Shown here in pieces: positions 43,801 through 53,625 of a stretch of DNA of 64,000 bases (within the stretch, counting starts at the first letter, position 1; every line of letters starts with the position of its first letter). The position numbers and the translations under genes were made by a program. Source of the stretch: Tranzscheliella williamsii (taxonomy: Eukaryota > Basidiomycota > Ustilaginomycetes > Ustilaginales > Ustilaginaceae); the NCBI GenBank assembly GCA_023212725.1, contig JALBYF010000001.1, positions 615,405 through 679,404 of the forward strand, in the 5' to 3' direction. The notes under the pieces are model-generated. The model was not told the DNA's origin. It made no database searches and was given only the letters and a program-made list of their open reading frames with translations.

Positions 43801-45616
43801 CCTCGGTGTTGAAGCTGCTCTCGCGGGTCCTCTGCTGCGCCTGTCCGCGGCCGCGGGCGAGCCAGTGGTCTTCCTCCGAGTCGGCAACCGAGTTGGCGGC
43901 GGTGCTGACGTTGGAGTTGGCAGCAGACGGCAGGGCGGAGTGGTCGCCCTGTGGGTATCGCTCGCGCAGCCTTCGCCGCTCAGACCAGTCCTGGAGCTGG
44001 GGTGGGAGCTCGCGCCCGCGCATGGCGAATGAAGCGCTCAGGCCCCCCAAAGAGGAGGCTACTGTCGGGGCAGCAGCAGCCGCGGCAGGGGCGGCCCCAC
44101 TGGCGCCGCCGCCACTAGGGCTGTAGGCTTGAGCGACGCCAGTGGACGTGGCGTGCGTAGGTCGGCGTTCGAATGCCGACGGCGGGAGGTCGGAGTCCTC
44201 GTCCAACAGATGATCTTTGCGTCTGGTGCGGGTCGAAACTGCGGCGTCGTGGGACGGGTCGGAGGAGGGTTCCGGGTGCGAAGCGGGCTGAGCGATGGCA
44301 GAGCGCAGAGCCGCCAGGCCAGCTGCAGGCACGGTGGCAACAGTCGCGCCCCTGCCCCTCTGCCCGGTAGGACTGGGCACCTGCTGTTGGTCCTTGAGCG
44401 CCTGGCCGATCATGGAAGCGGTGACGCTGTTGTGGATGCCAGTGCCGCCGAACGCCTTACTGGCGGATCGGGTGACGTCGAGAAGGGCCTCCGCCTCCTG
44501 CTTCATCCGCTTCTCGAGAAGCTCCATCTCGCGCCTCTTCTGGCGGACGAGCTCGAAGACCTCTGCCTCTGCTTTGGACCGCAGCTCCTTGAGCTTGTCG
44601 ACGGCGACAGAGTCCAACTGCGTGGCGAGGGGATGCGCAGACAGCCGGCTGGCGCCAAAGAAACCCGACGAGGAGGGGACGGAAGCGGACGTGATCGAGT
44701 GGGCTGTGGACGCGGCACCGCCAACCTTGGGAGACGTGGGAGGCGTGGCGATCAGGTGCTGGGGCACGGGGGGGAGGGCATAGGTCATTCCTGCTACGGG
44801 CTGAGAAGCAAAGCTGCTATGGCGGGCACCGATGATGGCGGGGCGTGTGGGAGTGGCATCGCGACGCTGCTCCGAATAGCCGGCACGGTCAAAGCCGGGG
44901 CGTTGCGGTCGCTCGGCCTGGTTAGTGTCGCCTGGAAGGGAGCAAGGCCGGAGAACGAGGATGTGAAAGGCAGGAGAGAAGGCTTCGCTGCCGGCGACCG
45001 AGGTGGCCTCGGACGGGCTGAGGGCGTCGGGAAGGATCCACACCTTCCTGTCCAAAGGGCGGACCAGGGGAGGCTCCGAGGAGCGGGAGACGGAACGCTC
45101 GGGCTTGGGGGCAGACGGCTCGCGGGCTGGCGACTGCAATCTGGTGACTGCACTGGCGCTGCCGCCGCCGCTACTGCTGGTGCTGGCAGCTGTGGCGGTA
45201 GCTGCCGTGGTGCTGTTGGCGACGTTCTCTTTGCTGCTGTTGATGGCGCTTTCCTTGCTGTTGTCTGCGGACGCAGGGGTGGCGGAGGATGGTGCAGACG
45301 TGTTGAAGCCGAGGGCCCTTGAGGGGCTAGGCGGGGCAAGCTTGGAGGCGGCATAGACGACGCTGTCGCAGTTGAGGCACCTGGCGCAGACAACGGAGGT
45401 GTTGTTCTGCTCGAGGGTGACAGGTTCGCGCGAGGTGAGGGCGGGGAAGCGCACAGTGATGGCGTCGTCTGAGGCGAGGGTGGCGAGCCATGGCTTTGCC
45501 TGTGGCTCGTCATGGACTTGTTCCGACTGGAGCAGCGAAAGGCGGATGTTGAGACAGGGACAGGTCCACTCGCGGATCGGAGGCAAAGCGCTGCCGGTAG
45601 CGTCGAGGGACGACAT
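40814..45616 (-). CDS. 1600-residue protein: Cys-containing N-terminus, long disordered region and C-terminal HDDC2-like HD phosphohydrolase domain
   Basis: One uninterrupted frame from the ATG at 45616. Residues 1-85 contain WTCPCLNIRLSLL and CARCLNCDSVVY, two Cys pairs that could bind zinc. Most of the rest is Ser/Ala/Pro/Glu-rich, with a short coiled coil (KAEAEVFELVRQKRREMELL, around 345) and a conserved-looking island near 1250-1320 with STMIDPDYVGSVAAL and IGKRTWGYGSFRD. The last 230 residues match HDDC2/YfbR-type 5'-deoxynucleotidases: EYMHVLEQLKTKKRTGW, ESIADHMYRMA and VVHDLAEAEVGDLTPLDG, containing the His and His-Asp metal ligands, and KDLDRFELALQAHEYE. Free-standing HDDC2 proteins are about 200 residues. 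The role of the N-terminal 1350 residues is unknown to me. Two adjoining genes sharing an open frame cannot be excluded. Confidence 0.8.
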   Translation of the reverse strand: MSSLDATGSALPPIREWTCPCLNIRLSLLQSEQVHDEPQAKPWLATLASDDAITVRFPALTSREPVTLEQNNTSVVCARCLNCDSVVYAASKLAPPSPSRALGFNTSAPSSATPASADNSKESAINSSKENVANSTTAATATAASTSSSGGGSASAVTRLQSPAREPSAPKPERSVSRSSEPPLVRPLDRKVWILPDALSPSEATSVAGSEAFSPAFHILVLRPCSLPGDTNQAERPQRPGFDRAGYSEQRRDATPTRPAIIGARHSSFASQPVAGMTYALPPVPQHLIATPPTSPKVGGAASTAHSITSASVPSSSGFFGASRLSAHPLATQLDSVAVDKLKELRSKAEAEVFELVRQKRREMELLEKRMKQEAEALLDVTRSASKAFGGTGIHNSVTASMIGQALKDQQQVPSPTGQRGRGATVATVPAAGLAALRSAIAQPASHPEPSSDPSHDAAVSTRTRRKDHLLDEDSDLPPSAFERRPTHATSTGVAQAYSPSGGGASGAAPAAAAAAPTVASSLGGLSASFAMRGRELPPQLQDWSERRRLRERYPQGDHSALPSAANSNVSTAANSVADSEEDHWLARGRGQAQQRTRESSFNTEDEAEMERRGRGRETSLSRLSAPSPAEPLEDEVHKQSTAAEEQEARQEEQRQQRARGREDTARGRMGRPMSGAFSLPPSISSSLLSKGPALVSVDDGRHADQDTPSVGGRLVSPRSVAEPSARVTLRPRNPPPSSAAPLKPATRASVNGASEPSNSNGTGSGAPRDGPNTRATASASKAKGGDADSLRPRPAEKKVAFAETEDRVDHAALSDEYEEAEEEDAGRRALTSAAPLPTAPLVDESADAVFEIDEEDGEDEGADAAQGDQGRSGDSEEDAEMHKLAMSQSELRTGASGRLRGQADDPLPGYERDGAEGQGDEASSLGRPGHSQSGSLSDDLRSLSEDEDNEPPGFGAASFSALAASQSTMHTLASSLAQARADDSGFDPASLRIDGRVVVPPTSFAASREAALDSDSFVVGSFRSSSRRPSVQMPSSVSAAAKAATADESSAASPLSGSGNTRHPLSSSRSRISGMSKEAADTEVRLSGLLAPNAPSHRSLWSPVDAKARKAAAKHKYKLNEQDDLKWDLWKRKFAASGASTMPVRPAGQEDQGGRSHPVAVAPPAQYIAAGSGIGPRPMRESTMIDPDYVGSVAALSAFDRAAGAAAAQKMAATAGAEPHGGLSIGKRTWGYGSFRDTASGFETEPKTSLPYKEKMMVPSLRKALRQSMLDAEPHRLHKLETIPDAEDAPAASATSTAAVPERLPGSVVARGFALPGASLPGSGTTTPTSLGRRSPRPPYVAPPPPTSMEVRLTPDGSQAPRPLAPFERAADESFRFYEEGEEEESEEGWEKVLEYMHVLEQLKTKKRTGWLHHRVAAPESIADHMYRMAALTLLCPAEEDIDLGRCMQLAVVHDLAEAEVGDLTPLDGVDKAEKLRREQAAIQYFVHDLLGSSPAALRIEALWLEYEARATKEARLVKDLDRFELALQAHEYERRFAIDDLQPFWDSSLPHIAHPRIRQWAATLAAQRHAYWSRHGHPHYNRPFRTPPPAESTTTAAS

Positions 45617-46468
45617 GGGCAGACACGCTCTCGAGCACCAGGTAGGGCCGCCTACCGTCGACCGAGGCAGATGCCGACAAAGGCGAGGTAGCCGATCACC
45701 GCTGGCCGACCGATGCGACCAGGCTAGCGCTCTGCGTTCCGACGAGAAGACAGACTGCGCGACGATGTTGGAAGGCGCCTGTCAAGCACTTGGCTACGCC
45801 TACGCACCGACTGCGCTGTTCGTTGGTGCTCAGAGAATGACTACAAGGTGATGGATGGAGGAAGAGACGGAAAGGAGAAAGGGCGAGAGCGGTTTCGACT
45901 GAATGTGAATCAACGGCGCATACAGGCGATCAGCACACCGCGACCTAACAATTTCAGGCCCAGCCATCGCAAACAGATAAATCTAACACGTTATCTCTTT
46001 TGCGGAAAAGCTCAGGTTCTGGAAGGTCAGCCAGCAGCGCCACCGGCTCAGCCTGCCTCCGCTGTGCTGGCACAAGTGACACTGATGGCAGACAGAGCTG
46101 CAACAGCCTGCGGGGACACGCTCTGTCAGGACGATCAACGCAGCCCATCCATCCTCCCGTCTGGCTGAATTAGCAGGCAATCACATGGCACTTTTACGTT
46201 GTGAGCGTCATGTGGCAAAGCGCGGCCCTTTTTCCGCATCCGAATCTAACATCCGAGCCTATTCACCTAGCAAGCGCGGCGTCACCAAGCGGAGCGGGTG
46301 TGAGAGCGTGATGGAGCATGGACTGCTGGAGGCTGCCTCCAACTCAGACGGCAAAGAGACCACACCGAGCGTGGAGAGAGAGGAGAACCCGTAACGAAGC
46401 ATTAGTGAAATGATAAAAGTACATGAGCCGGTGGTCAAGGCGTGCGCGAGAGGGGGGGTGGGGGAGGA
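45617..46468. other. Intergenic: upstream of the HD-fusion gene, downstream of the AreA-like gene
   Basis: 852 bp. Two copies of the AATCTAACA motif at 45980-45988 and 46243-46251, in AT-richer sequence. No gene seen. Confidence 0.45.
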
Positions 46469-49400
46469 TCACCAGCCCTTGTGGTGGAAGCTGCCCCATT
46501 CGTCCGAGTATCTCTTGGGGCGCGAGTCTGTCTGGCGGGAGTGCGGGGTGGTGGTGGTGGAGGTGCCGGTGCTGGTGAGGGGGCGGAGGGCGTTGCCGTT
46601 CAGGACGTTTTCTCTGCGGTGCGGTGCCGGGGTTTGGTGGTGCGAGGGGGGAGGGGCGGGGGCGCCGATGCCCATCATGCGCGAGCGGCTCTGGCGTTCC
46701 CAGAGGAGGTTTTGGCGGAGGGATTCGGAGAGTTCGTCGCGGAGCATGTTGCGGCGGGTGGTGCGCGGGGTCTGTGGAGCGGCCGCGTCGGGCAAATCGA
46801 CCGAGGAGCGCGGGCGGGCGATGGAGACGGGTGCCTGCGCGGGTTCCACCGCCTGGTGCGCGACGGGGAGACCCTCGCTGTTGGAGCGCGAGCCGGTGCC
46901 GAGCTCGGGACGCTGCTGCCGCGATGCTGTCCGGTCCGAGTGGCGCGAGGCGAGCGAGGGCGCCGACGAGCGCGAGCGCGCCGTGTGGGCAAGCGCAAAC
47001 TCGCCTTGGTCAGGACTCACCTCGAGCCTCAACGAGCGCGACGACGCCTGGCGCGCCAGCTCCGCCTCGGTATCGCCCATGGACCGCCGCGTCGACGGCC
47101 GCGCATCCGCCTCGTTGCCGCCCGCGACCGAGCCGCGCTTGGCTTGCGACGGCAGATGGCTGAGCGCATGGAGCCGCGCGAGAGCAATGCTGCTCGGTCG
47201 CCCCACCGAGCCCGCCGGATGCGTCGCCGAGTCCAGGCTGCTTCCGCTGGTCTCGGATCGCTGACTGCCTACACTAGCTTCGGCCTGCCGTGCCTTGCCA
47301 CCGGTAGAAGACTTGGTAACGTGTGTGTCGAGCAGCGGCAGCGCCACGGCGCTCTTGCTCGTCTTGAGGCCGCTCAGCCCGACAAAGCCAGTTTGGCCAC
47401 CTTCGCGGAAAGAACGAGCAGCCGTGTTGCTGCTGTCGGTGCTGTTGCGGTGTGTGCGCGTGCGTAGCGCCGCGGGTGGCGACGAGATGGCGGCCGCCCC
47501 CGCCGCGGACGGCTTCGGCCGCAGATCGGCAGCCGAGGCGTGCGGCCGGCCAGCAAGTTGCCCGGGAGGCGAATGCTGCTCATCTGGATGGAAGAGCGAG
47601 CTGAGCAGCCCTCGGATCGGCTGGCTCGGCGGGCTAGGACCGTTCGAGGTGGCAGCCTGAGGCGTCCAGAGCCGGACATCCGCCGCCGACTTGGACCGCA
47701 GCGGCTGTTTCTGAAACATGGTGTGGTAGCGTGCCTCTTCGTCCTTTTTTCGCCGCTCCGCTTCGGCTGCCTGACGCGCCCTGCGCTCCGCTTCTTCCGC
47801 CTCGCTGTCGCTCGCCCAGTCGTCATCGTCGTCGCCTGCTGCGTCCGTCGCCAACGGCGAGGCGGGCTTAGCGGCGGTCGTAGCGGCGGTCTCCACCTTG
47901 GTTGTGGCCACAGGCGCGGGTGCCGAGGCCTCCGCCTCGTCGCTCTCGTCTTCGTAGTCGTCCGAATCGGTCTCGTCACCGCCCATGGTGAACTTGACCG
48001 GCGCCTTTTTGGCGGTGGCCGTGGCGGCGGGGGCGGCGGGAGCACGTGTCATGGCGAGGCCGGAAAGGAGATTGTGACGCGTTGCCGGTCGACTGGGTGC
48101 GTGGATGCGCTCCGAGCTCTTGCTGTGCTTGGCGCCACGCTGCAAGACGGTGGTCGACTTGGAGCGATGCCCGGTGGCGAGACCTCCTAGCACCGCCCTG
48201 GACTTGGCCTTGTTGGCCTCGCTGGGTCGTCGTGCGCCAGCGCCTGGTCGCTGTGAGGTGTCCGAGGCGGCGCTGGAAGAAGACACGGTGCGTGCCATGG
48301 AGGTGGGAAGCATTGGCGGTGGCGGCTGCACCGCGTCTCGAGACGCTAGCGACCTCTGCTTGAGCAACAAAGCCGCCGGTGTGGGCGCGGGTCGACCAGA
48401 GGGCGGAGGCATGTCGTTGGGAGACAATGGCTGCTCGGCCGGTCGGGGAGGCGGTGGCTGCTCGGCTGGTCGGGGAGGTTCGCCGTGAGGCGTTCTGTGG
48501 TTGGCCTCGGAGCTGGCTGTCTCTTCAGCTGCAGTGAGCAGGGTTTGCGATCCGCGCCGGGAGATGCCGCCTACAGTAGGGGCAAGGGCGATGGTCAGCT
48601 TCGAGGGCGACAGAGGACCGCTGGTCTCGGTAGCCGCGCATCGTCCCACCGTCGTGGCGGTTTGGGGTACAGCGGGCACAAGGGCAGGAGGAGAAGAGAG
48701 CGACGGCTCGAGCGCGCTCTGCAACTGCGAGGCAAGGGCGGCTTGGGTGATGGTGGAGTTCTTTAGCGGACTCAGCTCGGCGGGGGCACTGGATCGCTCG
48801 ACGCTCTGGTCCTCTTGAAGCTGCGAATAGCGGCTGTGTGGAGCGTCGAGGGCGCCGGTGCTACCTGTTATGAGAGCATCCAGCTGGGGCATGCTGGACT
48901 GTTTGCCGGGCAAGCTAGCAAAGTTATCTAAACGGCCGGTCAAAACCAGATTCTCGAGCGCAGCCTGGAAGCTAAGAGGCTGACGACGGCAAGCGCCTGG
49001 TTGATTCCGTTGCTTGACCCTCGCCTTGCTGCCGAAAGCAGAGGAAGAGGAGATGATGCGCTTACGCCGAGAGCTCTCGGCTTCGGGTTGAGTGAAGAGC
49101 GTGGCGCGCCTGGGCGAGGGAGGCGTTGCGCGAACAATGCGATCGGCGGCGACGTGATCCGAGAGCCGGGGAGACTTGGTATGGCGAACGACCTCCGGCG
49201 AGGAGGGGCCAGCGACGGCGGATGTACTGGCGAAACGCTCCTGGTTTGTGACACGGCACGGCGTTGAGGCTGCCTGGGGTGGCGACGCGAAGCGCCTCGT
49301 CGCGGATGCGGCAGCTGAAGCGGAAACGTGAGGGCGGCGTGCTGAGGAAGGCTCCGAAGCTGAAGGAGTGTCGCTGTCCGACGAGTCATGGGCAGAGTCG

Positions 49401-49893
49401 TCGGAAGAATCATCGTCCTCTTCCGGGTCGGAGAGGGCAGTGCCAGATTGGGCAGTGAGGGCCGAGGGAAAGCGAGAGTGGCGGTAGCTGCCGGTGATGC
49501 TGTTGGCGCGGCTGATGAGGGGCGTATCGAGCGGAGTCAAGTCGGCGCCCAGATCGGAGAGAGAGGTGTCTGGAGGTAGGATGTGGGCTTCACGGAACCA
49601 GAGTCGCCACGAGAGATTCTCGAGACGGCGGCCGGATTGGAGCGATTCCTTGCATTTGGTAAAGACTGTGAGGGGCGGCAAGAGAGGCCAAAAAGCGACA
49701 GGGCGGATCAGTGATGAGGAAGACGAGTAGAGACCCGGATACTATGGACAGGAGGAAGCGCAAGCGGATGCGATCGAGGTTATGACAACTCACCATTCCA
49801 GAGGTTGGCAAGCTGATCAAGGTCGAGGCCGTTGAGTTTCAGGACACTGTCCATGGACAGTGCCAGGACGGGGTCGGGGAGAGAAGAAGGCAT
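46469..49893 (-). CDS. AreA-GATA-like (DUF1752) plus DUF3295 domain regulator, two exons
   Basis: Exon 1 is 49893..49794 and exon 2 is 49665..46469 (1098 residues). The 128-nt intron has donor GTGAGT and acceptor CTCACAG, and splits the codon in LWN|V|FTKCK. The spliced N-terminus (LDQLANLWNVFTKCKESL, then GRRLENLSWRLWFRE) is the GATA-like domain of nitrogen regulator AreA (PF08550 type), without a zinc finger anywhere in the protein. Downstream are a long Ser/Pro/Ala-rich region, DDDDDWASDSEAEEAERRAR, the RGLLSSLFHPDE block, and near the C-terminus RDELSESLRQNLLWERQSRS, all features of DUF3295. Ascomycete proteins with this pair of domains are TORC1/nitrogen-linked, Mks1-like regulators. Nuclear or cytosolic signalling role inferred; no DNA-binding domain is visible. 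Confidence 0.88.
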
Positions 49894-50218
49894 AGCGACA
49901 CGAAGGACACCAGAGAAAGCGGATGACTCCAGGCGAAGTGGGTGTCAAACAGATTCTTATGGGTCAAACAGGTTCTTTGGCACCTCGGTGCGTGTCAGAG
50001 GATCTTATACACCATCCCTTGCCGGGGTCCGCGGCGTGGTAGATTTCCAAGGTCGAGACGGGCGTAGTCGGTGCGGGCGCGTGCAAGCTGCGTGCTGCAG
50101 AGAAACCGGCGAGCGGAGAAATGGACGATCGAGGCGCTGCTGTGGATGGTAGAGGCACAAGGATGGCGGTGTCGACGATGGACAGAGAGCGTGAGGAGCA
50201 GAAGGAAAGATGGAGGAA

Positions 50219-50250
50219 AGAGAAGCGCGGGAATAAAGAGAAGCGCGGGA
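50219..50250. repeat. 14-bp direct repeat AGAGAAGCGCGGGA
   Basis: Two perfect copies, offset by 18 bp, within the purine-rich tract. Confidence 0.9.
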
Positions 50251-50678
50251 GGGAGGATGGTAGTGTGCAAGAGGTAGCGGAGGTTGATAAGGTGAGGCAG
50301 GAGGTGGGAGGCTCGACGCGGCCCAAGTGCACGCGAAGAGGCCGGACGGAGAGGCGGACAAGAAAAGAAAGGAAAAGAGAAAAACCGGAAAAAGAAAGAG
50401 AGAGGCACGATGTAGAGCGGTTGACGGGTGGCTGGCAGGGGGAGCCTTGGCTGAGTTTCAAGTGAAGGGCGCGAGGCGGTAGATGGCCGGTGACGGGATG
50501 TGGGCGGGGGTTGCCTGCTTGTCCACTCCCGAATCGTAACCAGCCAGGTGGCACGGAATGGTATTCAAAAAGGCAGCGGTCGGCCAAGTCGCCGCAGTGA
50601 ATCACAGCCTCACAGCCAAGTTGAGCCGTGGATCATCGGCGCGCAAAACGCGGCACAGCGCCTCGCTTCATATTGGAT

Positions 50679-50713
50679 TTTGGCCTTGACTTTGGCTTTG
50701 ACTTTGGCTTGGG
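50679..50713. repeat. 12-bp tandem repeat TTTGGCYTTGAC
   Basis: Three adjoining units, the third truncated or diverged; intergenic. Confidence 0.8.
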
Positions 50714-51730
50714 TATTAGCTTTGGCTGGTTGCATTTCGTTATCCGTACCGCAACCTAACATACATCCACTTATTCATCCAATACCACGTCCGACGCGTT
50801 CCTTGCTTGCTGTGCCTTTTTGCAATACAGAGCGTTGCTTGGTGGCCAATAGTGCTGACCTTATTGAATTGAGCACCGCCGTTCGGAGGCCGTTCGGTCT
50901 GTCGTTGTGCGATTCCGTCCGCGCCCACACACCCATCTTGATCATCCCATCCCGCCAGTACCGCCAAGCAGCGACAGCCACAACCGAGACGTCTCCCCAA
51001 GCCTCTTCTGTTGGTCGCCAGGCCGATCGGTCCGACAAGGAGAGACGCGAATCACAATGACAAAGGTGGAGGCAAAGAAGCGCGTTTCCATTCCGGCAGC
51101 TGAAAGCGGTCAACTGACGGTTTCAGCTCTTCGCCTACCCCGCATTCACCGCATTCACACTTACACTCACCTCGCACTCGCACTGCCATTTTAGACTGCA
51201 CTCCGTTTTCCTTTTGGCGCTAGCTCTGCGACGTCACCGCTTTCACAGGGTCTGGTGACCCCTCCCTCGACGCACGTTCCACACTCTCTGCAGACCGCGC
51301 TCTCTGCAGGCGAGTCAAGGCTTTGTACATTTCCCTCCTGCATGCCAGTGGGTGAGTTACCATCGCGCCACAGCCAACAGCGATGATATTATTGATTGCG
51401 ACCGGCCGGCAATCTGCTTGCTCGGAAATCTATCTTTAGCTGCCGTGCACGCGCTGTGAGCCCCGATGGCGGATTAGATCTCGACCCATCATCGGCGATC
51501 CGCTACATGGTCGCGTCGTCGGTCCGAATTGTTTCAACGATCAGCGTCGGCGTGGTCACGGCAAACTAGGCAGCGTCAGCCCCCACTGCGATGGTTGGAA
51601 GAAGTTCTGCGGCGGTACATGGTCTGCAGCTGTGGGATATGACTGCTGGAGATGTCTTGACCTTATTCGCCGGTGGCTTACAAGGCTTATCCAGCTTCGT
51701 CCACCATCCTCGCTCTCTTCTCACCACGAA

Positions 51731-52934
51731 ATGACGGCCTATCCTTCCGCCGCTCCTGGCCAGGCCACCTTCCAGCTGAACACGGGGGCCAGCATCCCTG
51801 CCGTCGGGCTCGGCACGTGGCAGTCGGCGCCAGGCGAGGTGGCCAAGGCGGTAGAAAGCGCCCTTCGAAGCGGATACCGCCACATCGACTGTGCCTGGAT
51901 CTACGGCAACGAGGAGGAGGTCGGCCAGGGCATCAGAGCTTCCGGTGTATCTCGCGATCAGCTCTTCGTCACCACCAAGGTGTGGTGTACCTATCACCGC
52001 CAACCTGAGGCTTGTCTCGATCAGTCGCTCGAAAGGCTCGGTCTGGACTATGTCGATCTCTTGCTGGTGCACTGGCCCGTGCCCATGACCGCACGAGGCA
52101 GCGAAAAGATCCCGCTTAACCCCGACGGCACGCGTGCCGTCGACCACCAATGGTCCGCCGAGCAGACCTGGCAGCTCATGGAAAAGCTTCCCGCCACTGG
52201 CAAGACCCGCGCCATCGGCGTCTCCAACTGGAGCATCCCCAAGCTGCAAAAGCTCTTGGCCATCGCCACCATCGTCCCCGCCGCTAACCAGTAGGTGTTC
52301 TCGCTTCCATCACCGTCACGCCGCTGCCACCCTTTGCTTTGTGCTCATCTCGCCTGCTTGCCTTGTCGCTTGCTTGCTTTCTCGCCTTGCTTTCTCATGC
52401 TGTTTCATGCTATTTCTTGCCTTTGTCTTGTTTCAGGGTGGAGCTGCATCCCTTTCTGCCGCAGCACGAGCTGGTTTCCTTCTGCCAGAGCAAGGGCATT
52501 GTTGTACAGGCCTACTCGCCGCTCGGCTCTTCGGGGGGACCGGTACTGCAGGATGCACTGGTGCAAGAGCTCGCCAAGAAGCACGCTGCCGATCCTGCTC
52601 AGGTGGTCATTTCCTGGGCGGTCCAGCGCGGCGTCGTGGCGCTGCCCAAGAGCGTCACCCCCAGCCGCATCGAGACCAACGCCAAGCTGGTCGTGCTCGA
52701 CGATGCCCAGATGCTGCAGCTCAACCAGCTACACCAGCAGCCCGGCAAGACCGTCCGGCTCGTCAAGCCCAACGTAAGTGGACCCCCGCATCCACCCCAA
52801 CGCTACCCACCCCATCCCTTGCTCATCTCTGCCTTTCTCCTTTGCTTGCCCTCCCACCAACCCTACGCAAACCGCACACGCATTGGCATTCCTGACCACA
52901 GTGGGGTATCGATCTTGGATTTCCCGTTTGGTAG
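51731..52934 (+). CDS. Aldo-keto reductase (Gcy1/glycerol-dehydrogenase-like), three exons
   Basis: Exons 51731..52290, 52437..52773 and 52902..52934, 309 residues. Intron 1 (146 nt; GTAGGT...TTTCAG) joins AANQ to VELHPFLPQ in frame, and intron 2 (128 nt; GTAAGT...CCACAG) leads to a short C-terminal exon WGIDLGFPVW. The catalytic tetrad is complete: Asp53 and Tyr58 (HIDCAWIYG), Lys83 (VTTKVW) and His114 (LLLVHWP). The NADPH-binding segment is LPKSVTPSRIETN, closest to Gcy1/Ypr1-type reductases. It reduces aldehydes, sugars or dihydroxyacetone with NADPH in the cytosol. Exon 3 is less certain because the only clear CTGAC sits too near its acceptor. Without it the frame would run 51 codons past the donor. 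Confidence 0.88.
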
Positions 52935-53625
52935 TTGGCCGCAAGAGCATGCATAGTCCGCATTTTCATTGGTAGCCTTTACCGACCTTTTCCTGCATAG
53001 ACGTCAGTCGCTGTGAAGCGACGCAGCGCTCCACCCGGAATCACTGCGTCACATCGGCCTCGCCTCTCCTGTAGAGCAAGGCCAAGGCCAGATGCTACTT
53101 TCGACCGTAACAAGTGGCAGCGGAACACGGCTGTTAGATTGTGCACATTTTGGCAGCAAACGCTTGTTGGAGTGTCCCTTGTTGAAGTGCAGACAAGTTA
53201 GAAAGCAAATGAATCACTTCCGCAACATGTATCATCACAAATCCTAAAATATCGCCGATTTGGCTGAGAGTTCACCGATTGTGATGGATCGCTGTGAGGT
53301 GAGTGTGACTATGAGTGTGAGTGTAACTTAGCTTGATGTGATCAACCGGCTTCGACTGAGCTCTTCGACGCGGTAGTGCGGATGTGCTTCGACTGTTGCG
53401 CAGCGCCCTTTCTTTCGTCATCGCTTCACTTTGCTCTACCACAGCCGCAAGCGACAGTGCGCTTCTGGGCTCACGCTTGCCATCGCTGTCCATGCTGAGC
53501 TCGGCTGCCGCAGGCATGGTATAAAGCGCCGTCCAGCATTCCTTCAACGGCGACTTCTCGACACTTGCGCTTGCCACCGTCACGCGCAGTTCGGCGGCAC
53601 GACTTGCACGTCCAGCGCCGGGCCC
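52935..53625. other. Intergenic: aldo-keto reductase 3' flank and ULP2 promoter
   Basis: 691 bp. Contains TGTTAGATT at 53132-53140 and GAGTGTGA-type repeats near 53297-53330. The ULP2 frame is open from 53431 but has no ATG before 53626. Confidence 0.45.

Larger units (their letters stand above)
49894..51730. other. Longest intergenic region (1.8 kb), divergent AreA-like / aldo-keto reductase
   Basis: No supported gene. The first 600 bp are strongly purine-biased on plus, hence pyrimidine-rich leader/promoter DNA for the minus-strand regulator. Contains a 14-bp direct repeat (50219-50232 and 50237-50250) and TTTGGCTTTGAC repeats (about 50679-50715). The open frames crossing it do not resemble proteins. 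Confidence 0.5.

Noticed and set aside
40739..45322. Three long plus-strand frames (558, 396 and 397 codons) opposite the HD-fusion gene
   Set aside because: Low-complexity shadows; the minus frame holds the HD-domain motifs and is continuous over 4.8 kb.
52774..52956. Unspliced C-terminus of the aldo-keto reductase
   Set aside because: A perfect GTAAGT donor ends the conserved part, and the read-through is Pro/His-rich and unlike the family.
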